From the NCBI RefSeq assembly GCF_014138625.1, contig NZ_JACJHY010000011.1:1-64000 (forward strand): a DNA stretch of 64,000 nt, in the 5' to 3' direction. This DNA is from Aminobacter ciceronei. Its GTDB lineage: Bacteria; Pseudomonadota; Alphaproteobacteria; Rhizobiales; Rhizobiaceae. Of this stretch, positions 36,368 through 44,996 are shown in pieces (position 1 is the first letter of the stretch; every line of letters starts with the position of its first letter). The position numbers were made by a program, and so were the translations under genes. Below the pieces are notes generated by a model. The model had not been told where the DNA came from. It ran no database searches and was given only the letters and a program-made list of their open reading frames with translations.

Positions 36368-36415
36368 TGAAACAAACGAAACACTTATCGCCGTGTTCTG
36401 AAAACAGCTCGAAAC
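36368..36415 (+). promoter_or_regulatory. composite GAAAC motif, copy C
   Basis: TGAAACAAACGAAACAC at 36368-36384, followed by CTCGAAACGGG with its CGAAAC core at 36410-36415. It lies 64 bases before the DUF1344 start. The strong identity to copy B, 1.5 kb away, in non-coding DNA argues for a shared regulator rather than chance. Confidence 0.55.
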
Positions 36416-36479
36416 GGGACGCCGCTAGAAATGGGACGTCGCCGATGTTGGCGTCACCTCCCAAGAAAGGAACTACCAA

Positions 36480-36716
36480 ATGAAGAAGATCATCCTGGCT
36501 GCCGCATCCCTCGCCTTGATGTCGGGCGCAGCGCTCGCGTCGTCGAACAACGGCGTGGTCATGAAGTTCAGCCCGGCATCTCGCGTCATTACCCTCGACA
36601 ACGGCCACAGCTTCACCGTGCCGCGCGACGTCGGCCTTCCTAATATCCAGATCGGCGAGAAGGTTTCGATCGGGCTCAACGATGAAGGAGACAAGGTCAC
36701 CAGCGTCCTGCGCTGA
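36480..36716 (+). CDS. DUF1344 family small periplasmic protein
   Basis: 78 residues behind AAGAAAGGAAC. MKKIILAAASLALMSGAALAS is a clear signal peptide (20-21 residues). The mature part GVVMKFSPASRVITLDNGH, VPRDVGLPNIQIGEKV and the end VTSVLR match the small beta-rich DUF1344 proteins of Rhizobiales, of unknown function. It is preceded by copy C of the GAAAC motif and followed by a strong terminator, so it is a single-gene transcript. Confidence 0.88.
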   Translation: MKKIILAAASLALMSGAALASSNNGVVMKFSPASRVITLDNGHSFTVPRDVGLPNIQIGEKVSIGLNDEGDKVTSVLR

Positions 36717-36757
36717 ACGACACCTCCCCACCGCCAAAGGCAGCTTGATGTTGCCGC

Positions 36758-36791
36758 AAAGCCATGGGCCGCCCCTGCCCATGGCTTTTTT
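36758..36791 (+). terminator. strong intrinsic terminator after the DUF1344 gene
   Basis: AAAGCCATGGGC (36758-36769) pairs with GCCCATGGCTTT (36777-36788) around a 7-base loop, followed by a run of T to 36791. The A/T symmetry makes it potentially two-sided; the DUF983 gene ends at 36839 on the other strand. Confidence 0.9.
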
Positions 36792-36838
36792 GCTGTTGGT
36801 CGCCACAGCGGCAGGGCTGCGCCGAATACTCCGCCTGA

Positions 36839-37286
36839 TTAGGCGGCCGGCGTCTGGCCATTCTGCTGCTGGCCCTTGGCCTTGGCGTGCCAATCGAAAT
36901 CGATAGAGCCTTCCTCGGCTTTGTGGAAGAACTGCGAACACACCAGCCAGCCCTTGAGCGGCCGCAACAGTGCCATGCAGCTCAGCACGGTCAGCGGCAA
37001 GGTGATGAACAGATGCACCCATAGCGGCAGGCCGAATGCCGTCTGGAACCAGGCGCCGAAGGCGAGCGCCGGCACCGCGGCAATGGTCATGGCGAAGAAG
37101 GCGGGGCCATCGGCCGGATCGGCGAAGGAATAGTCGAGCCCGCAAACCTCGCAACGCGGCGCAAGCTTCAGGAAGCCCTGGAACAGGTGCCCCATCTGGC
37201 AGCGCGGGCAGAGCCCCTTGATACCCGTCTTCATCGGGTTGTCGGTGGGGGGTAAACCCCTCTGCCGTATATCTGGACCGAGACAT
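36839..37286 (-). CDS. DUF983 family membrane protein (apparent frameshift near the start)
   Basis: The conserved part, from ATG 37234, is 131 residues: GLCPRCQMGHLFQGFL and APRCEVCGLDY give two CxxC pairs, and two membrane helices follow (FFAMTIAAVPALAFGAWF, WVHLFITLPLTVLSCMAL). A better start lies at ATG 37286 behind GGAGGAGACGCGC, reading MSRSRYTAEGFTP. It joins the family frame only if one base is removed from the G6 run at 37247-37252, which would give TPTDNPMKTG. I therefore read a one-base insertion (sequencing error or real slippage) in a gene that starts at 37286. The function of DUF983 is unknown; neighbours are often oxidase genes, as here. Confidence 0.75.
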
Positions 37287-37647
37287 GCGCGTCTCCTCCT
37301 TGCGGGTCGCAAACATGCGGGCAACGCCACAGCGCGCCCCTACGCCCCGACACATAAGGCGCTTCAGCCTTGCCGGCAAGGTGCAATATACATATAATTC
37401 ACATACATTCCTGACAATTGATGAATGTATGGATCTATTGTATGGAGAACGAGCGCGCCGTAAGACGCCTGCGCGGGTCCGCCACATGGGGCAAAATGTC
37501 CCCCGGGGTGCGTCGACTTTCCGCGCTGCGCAGATCAAGATGGGCGTCTATTGCAAGGTGTGAGCAATACCTGACGACAATCGACGAGTATTACGCTTCG
37601 ACCAGCAATCGCGCTCAAGCCGATTGTACATGCAAGAGAGGTCCTTG
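37287..37647. other. cyd promoter region
   Basis: AT-rich divergent region between the DUF983 gene and cydA. Short open frames here (for example 37432-37563) have no known motif. It holds the inverted repeat at 37402-37431. Confidence 0.5.
37402..37431. promoter_or_regulatory. inverted repeat upstream of cydA
   Basis: CATACATTC (37402-37410) and GAATGTATG (37423-37431) are perfect 9-bp arms around a 12-base spacer. It lies about 215 bases before the cydA start in AT-rich DNA and is a likely operator for the bd oxidase operon. No FNR or ArcA-type box was recognised. Confidence 0.55.
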
Positions 37648-39078
37648 ATGTTCGGCCTAACCGCACTCGAACTGGCCCGCATACAGTTCGGCTTTACGAT
37701 CTCCTTCCACATCATCTTCCCCGCCATCACCATCGGGCTCGCAAGTTACCTCGCGGTGCTGGAAGGCTTGTGGTTATGGAAGCGCGATACCGTCTACCGC
37801 GATCTCTACCATTTCTGGTCGAAGATCTTCGCCGTCAACTTCGCTATGGGCGTCGTCTCCGGCCTCGTCATGGCCTACCAGTTCGGCACCAACTGGAGTT
37901 ACTTCTCCGCCTTCGCCGGCTCGGTGACCGGGCCGCTGCTCGCCTACGAAGTGCTCACCGCCTTCTTCCTCGAGGCCGGCTTCCTGGGCGTCATGCTGTT
38001 CGGCTGGAACCGGGTCGGCCCTGGTTTGCACTTCTTCTCCACCATCATGGTTGCGGTCGGGACGCTGATTTCGGCAACGTGGATTCTCGCCTCCAACAGC
38101 TGGATGCAGACCCCGCAAGGCTTCGAAATCGTCAACGGCGTCGTCATCCCGGTGAACTGGTTCGAGATCATCTTCAACCCGTCATTCCCCTACCGCCTGG
38201 CGCACATGACCGTCGCCGCCTACCTGGCGACCGCCCTTTTTGTTGGTGCGTCGGGCGCCTGGCATCTGCTGCGCGGCAACGACAGCCGCCACACCCGCAC
38301 CATGATGTCGATGGCGATGTGGATGGTGCTGGTTTCGGCGCCGGTGCAGATTCTGATCGGCGACCTGCACGGCCTCAACACGCTGAAACACCAGCCCGCC
38401 AAGATCGCAGCACTCGAAGGCCATTGGGAGAACAAACCCGGCGAAGCCGTGCCGCTGACCCTGTTCGGCTGGCCCGACATGGAGAAAGAAGAGACGCTCT
38501 ACGCGATCAAGGTTCCGAATCTCGGCAGCCTGATCCTGACCCACAGCTGGAACGGCCAGTTCCCTGGCCTCAAGGAATACGCCAAGGAGGACCGTCCGAA
38601 CTCGACCGTCGTATTCTGGAGCTTCCGGATCATGGTCGGTCTCGGCATGCTGATGTTGCTGCTCGGTGCCTGGGGGCTATGGCTGCGCTGGCGCCAGCAA
38701 CTCTATGAAAAGAGGCTGTTCCTGCGCTTCGCCACCTTGATGGGCCCGGCCGGTGTGATCGCCATCCTTGCCGGCTGGTACACCACCGAGATCGGCCGCC
38801 AGCCATGGATCGTCTATGGCGTGATGCGCACCAAGGACGCCGTGTCGAACCATTCGGTGCTGGCGATGAGCACCACCCTCATTGTCTTCGTCGTGGTCTA
38901 CTTCATCGTCTTCGGCATCGGCACGAGCTACATGCTCAAGCTGGTCGGCAAGGGCCCCGAAGTCGACGAGCATGATCCGGGCGACGACGATATGAGCGGC
39001 CGGCCGGCGCGGCCGCTATCTGCCGCCCACGAACAGATCGACATGTTCGCGCAGACTCACGCCGACAGGAAAGGCTGA
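37648..39078 (+). CDS. cydA: cytochrome bd-type quinol oxidase subunit I (CIO type)
   Basis: 476 residues from ATG 37648 (GAGAGG seven bases upstream). ALELARIQFGFTISFHIIFP has the haem b595-ligand His21, NWFEIIFNPSFPYRLAHM the b558 His, and GWYTTEIGRQPWIVYG the conserved GRQPW motif. About nine membrane helices are visible. The Q-loop is short, as in cyanide-insensitive oxidases. With CydB it reduces oxygen using quinol, without pumping protons, and usually serves at low oxygen or under stress. It begins the operon cydA-cydB-DUF2474. Confidence 0.95.
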   Translation: MFGLTALELARIQFGFTISFHIIFPAITIGLASYLAVLEGLWLWKRDTVYRDLYHFWSKIFAVNFAMGVVSGLVMAYQFGTNWSYFSAFAGSVTGPLLAYEVLTAFFLEAGFLGVMLFGWNRVGPGLHFFSTIMVAVGTLISATWILASNSWMQTPQGFEIVNGVVIPVNWFEIIFNPSFPYRLAHMTVAAYLATALFVGASGAWHLLRGNDSRHTRTMMSMAMWMVLVSAPVQILIGDLHGLNTLKHQPAKIAALEGHWENKPGEAVPLTLFGWPDMEKEETLYAIKVPNLGSLILTHSWNGQFPGLKEYAKEDRPNSTVVFWSFRIMVGLGMLMLLLGAWGLWLRWRQQLYEKRLFLRFATLMGPAGVIAILAGWYTTEIGRQPWIVYGVMRTKDAVSNHSVLAMSTTLIVFVVVYFIVFGIGTSYMLKLVGKGPEVDEHDPGDDDMSGRPARPLSAAHEQIDMFAQTHADRKG

Positions 39079-39082
39079 ACCG

Positions 39083-40090
39083 ATGGGCATCGATCTTCCA
39101 GTTGTCTGGGCCGTCATCATCGCCTTTGGCCTGATGATGTATGTCATCATGGACGGGTTCGATCTCGGCATCGGCATCCTGTTCCCCTTCGTTCGCGACC
39201 GCGAGCAGCGCGACACCATGGTCAACACGGTCGCCCCGGTCTGGGACGGCAACGAGACCTGGCTGGTGCTCGGGGGGGCCGCCCTGATGGCTGCCTTCCC
39301 GCTTGCCTATGCCGTCATCCTCAGCGCGCTCTATCTGCCGCTGGTGCTGATGCTGCTCGGGCTGATCTGGCGCGGGGTCGCCTTCGAGTTCCGCTTCAAG
39401 GCCGACCAGCATCACAGGGCATTCTGGGACAAGGCCTTTGCCGGCGGCTCCTATGTCGCCACCTTCTTCCAGGGCGTGTCGCTCGGTGCCTTCCTCGACG
39501 GCTTCAAGGTCGAAAACAACACCTATGTCGGCGGCGCGCTCGACTGGGTCACGCCTTTCAGCCTGTTCACCGGCTTCGGGCTGATTGTCGCTTATGCACT
39601 GTTGGGCAGCACATGGCTGATCATCAAGACTGAAGGCGTGCTGTATGACCGCATGGTCGCACTGGCGCGCCCCATAACGCTTGCCTTGCTGGCCGTCGTC
39701 GGCATCGTCAGCCTGTGGACGCCGTTCGCCCATCCCGACATTGCCGAACGCTGGTTCAGCTTCCCGAACATCGTCTTCTTCTCGCCGGTGCCGATCCTGG
39801 TCCTTGTCGCCACCTGGCTAATTCTGCGCAGCCTGCAGGGCGCACCACATGCCGGACCGTTCATCCTTGCGCTGTTCGTGCTGTTCCTTGGCTATAGCGG
39901 CCTCGGCATCAGCCTGTGGCCGAACATCATCCCACCTGACATCACCATCCGCGAGGCCGCCTCGCCGCCGCAGAGCATGGGCTTTGCACTGGTCGGCGCC
40001 CTGTTCATCATCCCCTTCATCCTCGGCTACACCGCATGGTCTTATTACGTGTTCCGCGGCAAGGTGAAAGCCGGCGAGGGCTATCACTGA
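39083..40090 (+). CDS. cydB: cytochrome bd-type quinol oxidase subunit II
   Basis: 335 residues, 4 bases after cydA. The start MGIDLPVVWAVIIAFGLMMYV, then MDGFDLGIGILFPF, VWDGNETWLVLGG and FEFRFKADQHHRAFWD are the family hallmarks; about eight or nine membrane helices follow. It pairs with CydA to hold the di-haem site. Its TGA overlaps the ATG of the next small gene. Confidence 0.95.
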   Translation: MGIDLPVVWAVIIAFGLMMYVIMDGFDLGIGILFPFVRDREQRDTMVNTVAPVWDGNETWLVLGGAALMAAFPLAYAVILSALYLPLVLMLLGLIWRGVAFEFRFKADQHHRAFWDKAFAGGSYVATFFQGVSLGAFLDGFKVENNTYVGGALDWVTPFSLFTGFGLIVAYALLGSTWLIIKTEGVLYDRMVALARPITLALLAVVGIVSLWTPFAHPDIAERWFSFPNIVFFSPVPILVLVATWLILRSLQGAPHAGPFILALFVLFLGYSGLGISLWPNIIPPDITIREAASPPQSMGFALVGALFIIPFILGYTAWSYYVFRGKVKAGEGYH

Positions 40091-40233
40091 TGGCCGCCCC
40101 CTCGCAGGCACCGGTATCGTGGCCGAAGCGGATCGGCTGGCTGATCCTCATCTGGACAGTCAGCGTTCTGGGGCTCGGTGCCGTGGCCTACCTCTTCCGC
40201 CTGCTGATGAATATCGCCGGCCTTACCGTGTGA
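40090..40233 (+). CDS. DUF2474 small membrane protein, CydX-like position
   Basis: 47 residues, in a TGATG overlap with cydB. WPKRIGWLILIWTVSVLGLGAV forms one membrane helix. Short DUF2474 proteins follow bd oxidase genes in many proteobacteria and are thought to act like CydX in keeping the oxidase stable. Coupling of the start to the cydB stop supports that. Confidence 0.85.
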   Translation: MAAPSQAPVSWPKRIGWLILIWTVSVLGLGAVAYLFRLLMNIAGLTV

Positions 40234-40249
40234 ATTGCGGAACGATCTG

Positions 40250-41164
40250 ATGTACAACGACGTCTCCGAGGCGCCCGGCCCGCGCCTGCTTCATGACCGG
40301 ATCTATGCCGGCGACATTCTTCGCTTCGGCGAACTTGTGCCGATGGCCGACCTCGTCAGCTTCACCCAAACCTTCCTGGAGGATGCGTTCGCGCCCTTCG
40401 CACCGGAGGAAATACATCGCCACCTGTCGCATCACGAGCAGACGGAGAGCTTCGCCCAGCGCCAGCGCGATTTCGCCCGGTCGCCGGAGGTCAGGCGGCT
40501 GTGGCGCGATGTCTTCGAGGCCTGCGGCCTGGAGGCGGAAGGGCTCGTACGAGATACCCTCTATCTCAGGTTCCAGCCGCACCAGGATCCGGGGAGCGTC
40601 GTGCCGCGTGCCCGCACCACCGCCACCATTGCCTTCCACCGCGACACCTGGGGTTCCAACCTCTATGCCCAGACCAATTGGTGGGCGCCGGTCTACGACA
40701 TCGATGAAGGGCGCACCTTCGCGATCTACCCCTCGCTCTGGGATCGTCCGGTCGCGAACACCAGCGCCGACTTCGACCTTGCCGCGCTGCTGGAGCGGTC
40801 GAAGGCTGGTGGTCGCAACGCTGTCGACGCCGACGCGGCGATACCTCATCTGATCGAGGAGCTTGAGGTCGCAGACGCTACGCCGGTGGTCATCGCACCG
40901 GGTCAGATCATCGCGTTTTCCAGCGCTCATGCCCATGCCGGCGTGCCGAATTCGACCGGCCTGACCCGTATCTCGCTCGAAACACGCACCTTATGGATCG
41001 ACGATGTTCGTTCAGGTCGCGGCGCGCCCAATGTCGACGGCTTTGCGCGCTGGATGTCGCCCGGCATGTTTCGCCGGGTGAGTGACGAGGCCCCGCTGCA
41101 TCAAATCCTTGGCATGAACCGGATCGAGCGTTTCGCCGGCCCACTGCCGAGCGCCATCCCCTAG
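40250..41164 (+). CDS. putative Fe(II)/2-oxoglutarate-dependent dioxygenase
   Basis: 304 residues from ATG 40250; a TTG at 40235 is possible. FHRDTWGSN gives the iron-binding H130-x-D132, and SSAHAHAGVPNSTGLTRISLE gives the distal His (227 or 229) and the Arg240 that would hold 2-oxoglutarate, in the order of the double-stranded beta-helix dioxygenases. No close named family is recognised. It starts 16 bases after the DUF2474 stop, so it is probably part of the bd oxidase transcript. A link to oxygen sensing or to a substrate made under low oxygen is speculation. Confidence 0.65.
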   Translation: MYNDVSEAPGPRLLHDRIYAGDILRFGELVPMADLVSFTQTFLEDAFAPFAPEEIHRHLSHHEQTESFAQRQRDFARSPEVRRLWRDVFEACGLEAEGLVRDTLYLRFQPHQDPGSVVPRARTTATIAFHRDTWGSNLYAQTNWWAPVYDIDEGRTFAIYPSLWDRPVANTSADFDLAALLERSKAGGRNAVDADAAIPHLIEELEVADATPVVIAPGQIIAFSSAHAHAGVPNSTGLTRISLETRTLWIDDVRSGRGAPNVDGFARWMSPGMFRRVSDEAPLHQILGMNRIERFAGPLPSAIP

Positions 41165-41166
41165 GG

Positions 41167-42555
41167 CTACACGACCATCGACGACACCGCCGACTGCTGC
41201 ACGAGCAGGTCAGTGACTGTCCCAAGGCTTGCGGCAAGCGACGCCTGATTGGGCGCCGCACCCAGACCAAGGCGCACTGCCTCGGGTGCAGGCCCCGAAA
41301 CCGAGAACGCATCGCTGGTGACGACGCCGATGCCGGCCGAGCGCAGGCGCGCGGCAAAGTCGCTCCGGCTCCAGCCAGATGGAAGCTTCAGCCAGACGTG
41401 GAAGCCTTCGGCATTTGCCTGCACAAGGCTGGACGGCAGCAGTTGCGACGCGATCGCTTGCCGCTGCCTGGTTTCGCTTCGAATTGCCGCCAGCACGGAT
41501 TGTGCAACCCCAGTCTCGATCCAGCGCGTGGCAAGCGAGGCCGTCAGCGGCGAGGCCATGCCGGCGGTGGCGCGGATGGCGCCGGCTAGATGGGCTGCCG
41601 TGCGCTCCTGCGGCACCACCACATAAGCCACGCGCAGCGCCGGCGCCAGGCACTTGGCCAGGCCGGCAATGTGATAAGTGATTTCGGGTGCGAGGGCCGC
41701 GAAAGTGGCCACCGGATTGACCGGCAAGGCGCCATAAGCGTCGTCCTCAACGATCAGCACATTGTGCTGGCGCGCGATCGCCACGATCTGCTCGCGCCGT
41801 ACCTGCGACAGCGTCGTAGTTGTCGGATTGTGCAGCGTCGGCGTGCAGCAAAGCAGCTTCGGCGCGCGCTTGCGGCACACATCTTCGAACGCTTCGGGAA
41901 TCAGCCCTTCCTCATCCATCGCCACGCCGGTGACGCCGATGCGCAGATGCTCGGCAACGGCAAGCAGGCCGGGATAGGTCAGCGCCTCGGCGCAGATGGT
42001 TTCGCCCGGTGCTGCCAACGCCCCCAGCAGCGCCAGCAACGCCCCTTGCGCGCCCGGACAGACCATCAACCGACCAGGGCCGATATCGCCCAGACGCGGC
42101 GCCAGCCACATGGCGCCCGCGGCGCGGTCGCGCAGCGTGCCGCCGGCTTCCTGGTAGCGCATCAATAGGCCGAGCCCGTCGCCGGCCTGCAGTTCGGCGA
42201 TGCCGTCCCACATCTTTGCTGCGAGCTCCGGATCGTCGAACCGCGGCGGCAGGTTCATGCTCATGTCGACGATACCGGTCACCGTCGACGGCGAGTTGGA
42301 CGGACGACGCATCCTGACATAGGTGCCCTGCCCGACCCGACCTTCGACCAGCCCGCGCTTGCGCGCCTCGGCATAGGCACGGCTCACCGTGGTGAAATCG
42401 ATGCCAAGCTGGTCGGCAAGTGTCCGCTGCGGCGGCAGCCGAAAGCCGCCGGGCAAGCGGCCAGACGCGATGTCGACCGACAAGGCGTCGGCAATCGCCA
42501 GATACAGCGGCCCGTCGGCCTTCGAGATCGCGGGCGACCAGACGTTGACTGTCAT
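41167..42555 (-). CDS. MocR-type (GntR-aminotransferase fusion) transcriptional regulator
   Basis: 462 residues from ATG 42555; an ATG at 42585 would add ten residues. A GntR winged helix lies at about 20-80 (LPPQRTLADQLGIDFTTVSRAYAEA, GLVEGRVGQGTYVR), then an aminotransferase-like domain with PTLHNPTTTTLS, VLIVEDDAYGAL and the PLP-lysine region HIAGLAKCLAPALRVAY. Such regulators sense PLP or an amino compound. The inverted repeat GGCATA-ATG-TATGCC sits at 42591-42605, just upstream, and is probably its own operator. No clear target gene sits divergently. It converges with the dioxygenase gene two bases away. Confidence 0.9.
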   Translation of the reverse strand: MTVNVWSPAISKADGPLYLAIADALSVDIASGRLPGGFRLPPQRTLADQLGIDFTTVSRAYAEARKRGLVEGRVGQGTYVRMRRPSNSPSTVTGIVDMSMNLPPRFDDPELAAKMWDGIAELQAGDGLGLLMRYQEAGGTLRDRAAGAMWLAPRLGDIGPGRLMVCPGAQGALLALLGALAAPGETICAEALTYPGLLAVAEHLRIGVTGVAMDEEGLIPEAFEDVCRKRAPKLLCCTPTLHNPTTTTLSQVRREQIVAIARQHNVLIVEDDAYGALPVNPVATFAALAPEITYHIAGLAKCLAPALRVAYVVVPQERTAAHLAGAIRATAGMASPLTASLATRWIETGVAQSVLAAIRSETRQRQAIASQLLPSSLVQANAEGFHVWLKLPSGWSRSDFAARLRSAGIGVVTSDAFSVSGPAPEAVRLGLGAAPNQASLAASLGTVTDLLVQQSAVSSMVV

Positions 42556-42590
42556 GGTGCAACAGGTTCCATCATCGTTGTCCATATATA

Positions 42591-42605
42591 GGCATAATGT
42601 ATGCC
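42591..42605. promoter_or_regulatory. inverted repeat upstream of the MocR regulator
   Basis: GGCATA and TATGCC are perfect 6-bp arms with a 3-base spacer, 36 bases before the ATG at 42555. The position fits an autoregulatory operator that overlaps the promoter. Confidence 0.55.
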
Positions 42606-42919
42606 CAAGGCCACCATCAATGCGTGGGTCTGGTTGACTGAACCCCCAACTGTTCGATCCGCAGATCCCTGTGGCTCAATCGCGCCCCGGTGGACGACGC
42701 CGAATTCGCATGGGATCATTCTGAAACCAATTGTTTAGGCTGGCTCCGGCCTGCCCACTCATGTGGGCGGCCGCGAGAAGACAGGCCGTCTGCGCGACTT
42801 GTCGAGACGCTAACCAGGCAAGTTGTTGGCCGGCCTTGCGATCACTCCAAGGGTTGGCTCGTCGATTGGATTAGGAATCGACCGCGACCAAGCGTGGTCG
42901 TCCCTCAGTCGTGGCTTCG
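42606..42919. other. intergenic region, no supported gene
   Basis: Lies between the MocR promoter and the end of the ammonia-lyase-like gene. A 77-codon plus-strand frame (42690-42923) has no motif or ribosome-binding site. Nothing else is recognised. Confidence 0.4.
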
Positions 42920-44404
42920 CTAAGGTATATCCGTCTCTCGTATGAAAGATCGAACCGTTTCAATGTCCCACGACAGTGGGCGATCGTCGGCATAATGCGC
43001 GACACGTTCACGAACCGAGCGATAGATCGCATCCGTTCCAGGCGCGCGCGTTTCGTCGCCAGCCAGGAAGTCATGCGCTTGGGCTGCCGCCATCAATTCA
43101 ATTGCCAGGATATATTCGGCGTTGTCGATGACCGCCAGCAGCTTGTTGGCGGCAACGGTCGGATGGGCGAGGAAATCTTCCTGCAACCCTGAGGTAACGC
43201 CGCCGTCGGTTGCAGCTGGGGCTGCGAGGCGGCGGTTTACATTGCTCAACGAGGCGGCAGTGTACTGCGCGATCATGAAGCCGGAATTGCAGCCGCCTTC
43301 GCTGGCGAGAAACGCCGGCAGGTTGTTGACGAGAGGGTTGACCAGACGATCAATCCGCCGTTCGCTCATCCCCGCCACCTGAGCCAGCGCGATCGTCAGG
43401 CTGTCGGCCGCCTGACCCAGCGCCGGCGCAACGGCATGAGCCTCCGAAAAGACCAGCGGGTTTTCCAGCGTACCCGATACCGCCGGATTGTCGGTGACTG
43501 AGGCGAGCTCGCGATCGACAAGTTGCGCCGAACGCTCCGTCACTTCAAGCGCTGCACCGTGCACATGAGGCACGGCACGAAGGCTGAGTGCGTCCTGCGT
43601 CCGGCGCCCGCGTGCCGCGCTTATCAGGCCGCTGCCTTCGAGCAAAGCACGCAGCGTTACGCCTACTGCCTCAATGCCGGGTGACGGCCGCATAGCAAGC
43701 ACTCGCTCGTCAAAGGCCTCCATCTGACCACCAGCAGCTTCGAGCGTCAGGGCCGCCGCAGCATCAGCCCAGCGTAACAGCCGTTCGACGCGCGCCAGCG
43801 CTACACACAGGAGCCCAGTTGCACAGGCGGTGCCATTTACCAGGCTCAGACCTTCCTTGGCGCCAAGCACCAATGGCTCAACTCCAATGGCAGCCAGCGC
43901 ATCACGGCCATTCATTCGGCGCCCGGCCACTTGCGCCCTGCCCTCACCGATCAGAACCAACGCAATGTGGGCGTTGTGCGTGAGATATCCGGCTGACCCT
44001 CGTGACGGAACTTCCGGAATGCAGTCACGTTCCAGGAAGCGCAGCAAGTGCAGAACGATCTCAGGGCGAACTCCAGAGTGACCATGTGCAAAGTTGGCCA
44101 CCTGCGATGCGATAATGGCCCGGACGCTGTGCTCTGGAACTCGTTCGCCTACCCCGCAAGCATGGCTGAGGATTATGTTGCGCGACAGTTTTTCCTGCAA
44201 AGCTGGTTCGACTACCGTGTTCGAAAGCGCGCCGACCCCAGTGTTCACACCGTAAGCACGCACGCCGTTCTCAACGATACGCGTCACGATACGATTGGCA
44301 TGTGCAACGCGTTCCCAGGCTGCTGGGGCAAGAGCCAGCATCTCACCTGAGGCAACCCGCGCGATATCGCGCCAACTTGGAGGGGTATCGATTGATATTA
44401 CCAT
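42920..44404 (-). CDS. aromatic amino-acid ammonia-lyase family protein lacking the MIO triad
   Basis: 494 residues from ATG 44404. The scaffold is plainly HAL/PAL: YGVNTGVGAL at 51-60, SLVNGTACATG, GGCNSGFMIAQYTAASL and the late NAEYILAIELMAAAQA. The active-site loop, normally GSVGASGDLAPLAH, reads GSAGYLTHNAH at 136-146. It is three residues shorter and has no Ala-Ser-Gly, so the MIO electrophile cannot form. The frame is intact on both sides, so this is not an indel error. It could be a lyase or mutase with other chemistry, or a binding protein. No hut genes are near, and its neighbours do not suggest a pathway. A promoter probably lies in 44405-44600. Confidence 0.85.
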   Translation of the reverse strand: MVISIDTPPSWRDIARVASGEMLALAPAAWERVAHANRIVTRIVENGVRAYGVNTGVGALSNTVVEPALQEKLSRNIILSHACGVGERVPEHSVRAIIASQVANFAHGHSGVRPEIVLHLLRFLERDCIPEVPSRGSAGYLTHNAHIALVLIGEGRAQVAGRRMNGRDALAAIGVEPLVLGAKEGLSLVNGTACATGLLCVALARVERLLRWADAAAALTLEAAGGQMEAFDERVLAMRPSPGIEAVGVTLRALLEGSGLISAARGRRTQDALSLRAVPHVHGAALEVTERSAQLVDRELASVTDNPAVSGTLENPLVFSEAHAVAPALGQAADSLTIALAQVAGMSERRIDRLVNPLVNNLPAFLASEGGCNSGFMIAQYTAASLSNVNRRLAAPAATDGGVTSGLQEDFLAHPTVAANKLLAVIDNAEYILAIELMAAAQAHDFLAGDETRAPGTDAIYRSVRERVAHYADDRPLSWDIETVRSFIRETDIP

Positions 44405-44996
44405 GGCATGCTCGCGAGATGGCTCATTGGTGACAGATGGCAGATGGCTGGCATTGGATTTGAGACGAGCCCCGACAACGCATCGGCTCGCACCAGTATT
44501 CCTCTGTCGGTGCCAACAGGCTGCAGACGCGCCTCCGCCAACTTGAGGTTCGCGCGCTGGAGCGAAAGTCATTCCTGCAGTCGCATGAGCAGCCATTGTG
44601 ACGCCTGCTCAAGCAAGCGTTTTTGATAAATGAGCAGTTCCGACAACCAGGCTACGAAAGCGACCTGGACCGGTCGAAAATGCTGCACCAAGAGCTGCCA
44701 GACAGGCTGGGCGGAAGATAGCTGTCCTCCACTCCAACCCGGAAGCGGGTGGGCATACCAACTCCGGCGCTACAGCTCGGCTCAAGGCATTCTGACCACG
44801 ACACCCAAGCTGTCCGGCTGCACCAGCAGCGGCCGGACAGCGGATCGAGTGCTCGCCTCCCTCACTTACAGGTGCAAAAGCCCAGATCTGCCGGTTAAAA
44901 ACCGCAATCGACAGGCTATTCCTTGCAGCCTCCCGATCAATCTGATTCCCTGAGCCGGTCCGATTCGGGCAGGGGCGCTGCGCAGGAAACGGAACC
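44405..44996. other. intergenic region before the second ftsZ
   Basis: No gene is supported in these 592 bases. Frames on both strands lack motifs. A small inverted repeat CGGTT-AAA-AACCG is at 44892-44904, about 95 bases upstream of the FtsZ start, in the likely promoter area. Confidence 0.4.

Noticed and set aside
37432-37563. short plus-strand frame in the cydA promoter region
   Set aside because: No homology recognised; it overlaps the inverted repeat and lacks a ribosome-binding site.
42690-42923. 77-codon plus-strand frame between the MocR and ammonia-lyase-like genes
   Set aside because: No motif, no start signal, and composition unlike coding neighbours.
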